Below, in pieces: positions 14,527 to 17,020 of a DNA stretch of 17,020 bases. How positions within the stretch are numbered: the stretch's first letter is position 1; each line of letters begins with the position of its first letter. Position numbers and translations under genes: made by a program. The notes below the pieces were generated by a model that saw only the letters and a program-made list of their open reading frames with translations, made no database searches and was not told the DNA's origin. This DNA is from CADEED01 sp035525785 (GTDB lineage Bacteria; Pseudomonadota; Gammaproteobacteria; Steroidobacterales; Steroidobacteraceae): positions 1 to 17,020 of the forward strand of contig DATLDQ010000117.1 of the NCBI GenBank assembly GCA_035525785.1, read 5' to 3'.

Positions 14527-15015
14527 ATGGAACGCCCCGACTCTCCCTGCATCAAAGTCTGCGTACTGGGTCCCCCCGGTCGATGCACGGGTTGTTTGCG
14601 CACCCTCGATGAGATCGCCGCGTGGGGTGCGATGAGTGCCGAGCAGCAATGGGCTGTGGTGGATGCGCTCGAAGACAGGAGAAGACAAGTGGCTGAAGAC
14701 GTCGTCAATCGAATCAAGACTCACATTTCCACGAGCCCCGCGGTGCTCTTCATGAAGGGCACGCCCGACTTTCCGCAGTGCGGGTTCTCGGCCCAGGCCG
14801 TGGCCGCGTTGCGCGCCAATGGCGTGAATTCATTCCATTCGGTGAACATTTTCGAGGACCCGGAGCTGCGCGAAGCGCTCAAGAAGTTCTCGAACTGGCC
14901 GACTTATCCGCAACTCTATGTGAAGGGTGAGCTGGTCGGCGGCTGCGACATCGTGCTGGACATGCACCGCAGCGGCGAGTTGAAGAAGCTGCTGGCCGAG
15001 GCCGGCGCGGCGTAG
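14527..15015 (+). CDS. grxD: DUF1289 - monothiol glutaredoxin (CGFS) fusion
   Basis: A 162-residue cytoplasmic protein in two parts. Residues about 6-52 are a DUF1289 domain (YdhL-like) with four cysteines spaced C-x3-C-x7-C-x2-C (8, 12, 20, 23) and the usual TLDEIAAW segment. Residues 55-162 are a complete monothiol glutaredoxin of the GrxD class: FMKGTPDFPQCGFSAQAV with the CGFS site at Cys85, WPTYPQL with the cis-proline, and GGCDI for glutathione. Such glutaredoxins carry and transfer [2Fe-2S] clusters. ATG 14527 is chosen over an in-frame TTG at 14509; no good ribosome-binding site precedes either. Inside the frame AGGAG sits 7 nt before GTG 14689, so a separate 108-residue GrxD may also be made. 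The gene diverges from the membrane-protein/nadC unit and converges with RNase T. Confidence 0.9.
   Translation: MERPDSPCIKVCVLGPPGRCTGCLRTLDEIAAWGAMSAEQQWAVVDALEDRRRQVAEDVVNRIKTHISTSPAVLFMKGTPDFPQCGFSAQAVAALRANGVNSFHSVNIFEDPELREALKKFSNWPTYPQLYVKGELVGGCDIVLDMHRSGELKKLLAEAGAA
14677..14691 (+). promoter_or_regulatory. Internal ribosome-binding site and GTG at the GrxD domain boundary
   Basis: AGGAG at 14677-14681 is followed after 7 nt by an in-frame GTG (14689-14691). This falls exactly between the DUF1289 domain and the glutaredoxin domain and is a stronger initiation signal than that at the gene's own start. Starting here would yield a glutaredoxin of normal family length. Confidence 0.5.
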
Positions 15016-15034
15016 CGGCGCCGCAATAGCGCCG
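15016..15034. terminator. Short GC hairpin between convergent grxD and rnt genes
   Basis: A 6-bp perfect stem, CGGCGC (15016-15021) with GCGCCG (15029-15034), and a 7-nt loop lies directly after the glutaredoxin stop. There is no following T-tract, so it is at best a weak or factor-assisted terminator. The whole convergent gap is only 51 nt. Confidence 0.3.
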
Positions 15035-15066
15035 GGCAAGATTCCCGTGGTCGAGTGAACGTGTGC

Positions 15067-15804
15067 TCAGGGTTTCAGCGGCGGCTCACCACGAGAGCCT
15101 TCACCTGGCACTGCTTCTTCACCGCCGCCCTCCGTGTTGAACAACAGCTGCGCGCGCGTGTCCGCGTCCCGCCACACGCCGTCGAGCGCGTTGCACACCG
15201 CGCAGAATACGTCCGCGGTGCGCTCGGCGTCGTAACGCGCCGAGTGCGCCTCGCTCGAATCCCAGTTGAATCCGCAGACCTGCGCCGCCTTGGCGAGCAC
15301 GGTCTGGCCGAACGCCGCGCCGGCAAGCGTTGCCGTGTCGAAGCATGAGAAGGGATGGAATGGATTGCGCTTGATGTCGGCGCGCGCCACGGCGGCGTTC
15401 AGAAAGCCCAGGTCGAAAGCGGCGTTGTGTCCCACGAGAATCGCGCGGCGACACTGCTGCGCCTTCATCGCCGCCCGCACCTCGGTGAAGATGCGGCCGA
15501 GCGCGTCCTTCTCCGGCAGCGCGGGACGCAGCGGATGAAAAGGATCGATGCCGGTCACGGCGAGCGAAGCGGGTTCGAGGTTTGCGCCTTCGAATGGCCG
15601 CACGTGATACGTGTGCGATTCGCCGCGTTGCAGCCGGCCGTCGGGGCCGAACTGGATCATCACCGCGCAAATCTCCAGCAGCGCATCGGTGACGCAGTTG
15701 AAGCCGCCGGTCTCCACGTCGATGACCACGGGCAGGAACTGCCGGAAACGTCGGCTCATCAGCGGTGGCGGCGCCACGACGGCTTCGGGGGTGCCGGACT
15801 CCAT
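15067..15804 (-). CDS. rnt: Ribonuclease T (DEDDh 3'-5' exonuclease)
   Basis: A 245-residue cytoplasmic exoribonuclease that trims the 3' ends of tRNA, 5S/23S rRNA and other small RNAs, normally as a dimer. The DEDDh residues are visible: Asp29 and Glu31 in VIDVETGGFN, Asp131 in GHNAAFDLGFL, and His187 and Asp192 in EAHSARYDAERT. The segment LPVVIDVETGGFN...TDALLEIC is diagnostic of RNase T rather than DnaQ or oligoribonuclease. It has an N-terminal extension of about 20 residues (an internal ATG at residue 16 is an alternative start) and a polar, glycine/glutamate-rich C-terminal tail of about 25 residues. It lies 13 nt downstream of pyrC and is probably co-transcribed with it. Confidence 0.94.
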   Translation of the reverse strand: MESGTPEAVVAPPPLMSRRFRQFLPVVIDVETGGFNCVTDALLEICAVMIQFGPDGRLQRGESHTYHVRPFEGANLEPASLAVTGIDPFHPLRPALPEKDALGRIFTEVRAAMKAQQCRRAILVGHNAAFDLGFLNAAVARADIKRNPFHPFSCFDTATLAGAAFGQTVLAKAAQVCGFNWDSSEAHSARYDAERTADVFCAVCNALDGVWRDADTRAQLLFNTEGGGEEAVPGEGSRGEPPLKP

Positions 15805-15825
15805 CAGGACAATTCCATCAGGACA
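15801..15825. repeat. Tandem 11-bp repeat at the pyrC/rnt junction
   Basis: CCATCAGGACA occurs at 15801-15811 and again at 15815-15825, a 14-nt period. One copy contains the rnt start codon and the other the pyrC stop codon (both read on the minus strand). It looks like a small duplication that separated a formerly overlapping stop/start pair. Confidence 0.6.
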
Positions 15826-16855
15826 CCATCTGCCAGCGAATGATTTCGCCCGCGCGCATAGGCACCAGCGAGCCTCCGTCCGTGGCGTACGCGTAGTTAG
15901 CCGGCGGCGACCAGTCGCGGCGCGCCAGGCGGATGCGGTCGGTGTTGCGCGGCAACCCGTAGAAATCCGCGCCGAAGTCGGCTGCGAAGCCCTCTAGCTG
16001 GTCGAGCCTGCCCGCCGCGTCGAACGCTTCGGCGTACAACTCGATGCCCGCATGGGCGGAGAACATGCCGGCGCAGCCGCAGGCGTTCTCCTTGGTGCGT
16101 TGTTCGTGCGGCGCACTGTCGGTGCCCAGGAAGAACCGCGGGTTGCCGCTGGTGGCCGCCGCGAGCAGCGCCTCGCGATCCGGCTCGGTCTTGAGAACGG
16201 GCAGACAGTAATAGTGGGGTCGTATGCCCCCTTCGAACAGGGCATTGCGGTTGTGGAGCAGGTGTTGCGGCGTGATGGTCGCGCCGACGCCATCGCGTGC
16301 GCTCTTCACGAACTCCACTGCGCGCGCGGTGGTGATGTGCTCGAACACCACGCGCAGTTTCGGAAATCGCGCGATGGTGGGCGCCAGTACGTCATCGATG
16401 AACCGATGCTCGCGGTCGAAGACATCGACGTGTCGCGCGGTCACCTCGCCGTGCACCAAAAGGGGCAGGCCTCTCTCGCTCATGCACGCCAATACGTCAT
16501 CGATGCGTTTTATGTCCGTGACGCCGGAATCCGAATTGGTGGTGGCTCCCGCCGGGTACAGCTTGCAGGCTTTGACCCAGGGGGATTTGCTGGCCGCGTC
16601 GATTTCCGCCGCGTCCGTTTTATCTGTCAGATAAAGCGTCATGAGCGGCGCGAACGTGCTATCGGCCGGCAGGGCGGCGAGTATGCGTTCGCGGTACGCC
16701 AGCGCCGCCGCGGTGGTGGTGACCGGCGGTTTGAGGTTGGGCATGACGATGGCGCGTGCGAATCGCGCCGCGGTAAACGGCAGCACTGCGGCCATGGCGG
16801 CACCGTCACGCAGGTGCAGGTGCCAGTCGTCGGGGCGGCGGATCTCGATTTGCAC
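15818..16855 (-). CDS. pyrC: Dihydroorotase, class II (PyrC)
   Basis: A 345-residue zinc amidohydrolase that cyclises carbamoyl-aspartate to dihydroorotate in pyrimidine synthesis; cytoplasmic. All active-site residues of the E. coli type are present with a constant offset: His12 and His14 in WHLHLRDG, the carboxylated Lys98 in CKLYPAGATTNS, His135 in LVHGEVT, His173 in FEHITT and Asp246 in GTDSAPH. Length is normal. The start is GTG 16855, in a position that fits the conserved N terminus; an obvious ribosome-binding site is missing. It precedes rnt by 13 nt on the same strand. Confidence 0.96.
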   Translation of the reverse strand: MQIEIRRPDDWHLHLRDGAAMAAVLPFTAARFARAIVMPNLKPPVTTTAAALAYRERILAALPADSTFAPLMTLYLTDKTDAAEIDAASKSPWVKACKLYPAGATTNSDSGVTDIKRIDDVLACMSERGLPLLVHGEVTARHVDVFDREHRFIDDVLAPTIARFPKLRVVFEHITTARAVEFVKSARDGVGATITPQHLLHNRNALFEGGIRPHYYCLPVLKTEPDREALLAAATSGNPRFFLGTDSAPHEQRTKENACGCAGMFSAHAGIELYAEAFDAAGRLDQLEGFAADFGADFYGLPRNTDRIRLARRDWSPPANYAYATDGGSLVPMRAGEIIRWQMVS

Positions 16856-17020
16856 TCGTAAGCTGCTGTAGGGACAGGGGTTTGCTTGACCGCGAGGCGC
16901 TAAGAAACGATCATACCGCGCCTTGTTTTCCCCGCCCCCTCACCTCATTTTCAACGCGGCGCATGCTAGCACAGCGCGCCCGTTTTCCTTTGCTTTGGCG
17001 CCTCTCGGCGATGGATGTGT
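16856..17020. other. Upstream region of pyrC, no gene recognised
   Basis: This 165-nt end of the window holds no recognisable gene. On the minus strand TATGAT (16915-16910) is a good -10 sequence about 55 nt before the pyrC start, but I see no matching -35 at 16-18 nt. On the plus strand TTGACC (16886-16891) is followed 17 nt later by a poor -10. A plus-strand ATG at 17011 could begin a divergent gene beyond the window; too little is visible to say. Confidence 0.35.

Noticed and set aside
1..17020. CRISPR array, tRNA or rRNA genes, insertion sequences
   Set aside because: I saw no regularly spaced repeats, no tRNA cloverleaf-like intergenic stretch, no rRNA signature and no transposase-like protein; intergenic space is very limited.

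Overview
The window is GC-rich and gene-dense, with short or overlapping gene junctions and frequent GTG/TTG starts. The core genes pyrC, rnt, grxD and nadC, the exported xylan enzymes and the lipoprotein signals point to a Gram-negative proteobacterium. A gammaproteobacterium of the Steroidobacter/Nevskia/Xanthomonas neighbourhood is my best guess, by inference only; no rRNA or other direct taxonomic marker is present. I see no tRNA, rRNA, CRISPR array, transposase or phage gene.

Layout. A short-chain dehydrogenase/reductase (131-964, +) meets a lipoprotein amidohydrolase (965-2677, -) stop codon to stop codon. Upstream of the amidohydrolase lies an uncharacterised exported protein with eight cysteines (2761-3723, -). 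Positions 3801-9802 (-) hold a tightly packed five-gene cluster. Read in its own direction it encodes an isocitrate lyase/PEP-mutase family protein, a Tat-exported GH10 endo-xylanase, a GNAT acetyltransferase, a GH43 beta-xylosidase/arabinofuranosidase and a fused DUF1080-esterase. Its likely role is degradation of substituted xylan: the backbone is cut by GH10, oligosaccharides and side chains by GH43, and ester groups by the esterase.

Positions 9883-14430 (-) hold a second compact unit: a PF06181-type membrane protein, nadC, a HlyD-like lipoprotein adaptor, an ABC-2 type ATPase and its permease. The last four genes overlap by 4, 4 and 8 nt, so an NAD-biosynthesis gene is translationally linked to an ABC export system.

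The right end (14527-16855) carries a DUF1289-monothiol glutaredoxin fusion (+), RNase T (-) and dihydroorotase (-). Housekeeping genes of this kind cluster in other gammaproteobacteria.

I did not find a wholly new defence or mobile system. The most unusual features are: the in-frame DUF1289-GrxD fusion, which has a strong internal ribosome-binding site in front of the glutaredoxin part; a nadC reading frame with no ATG, GTG or TTG before its conserved core (CTG is the best start); a pair of divergent promoters superimposed on the same roughly 33 bp; and the DUF1080-esterase fusion at the end of the xylan operon.
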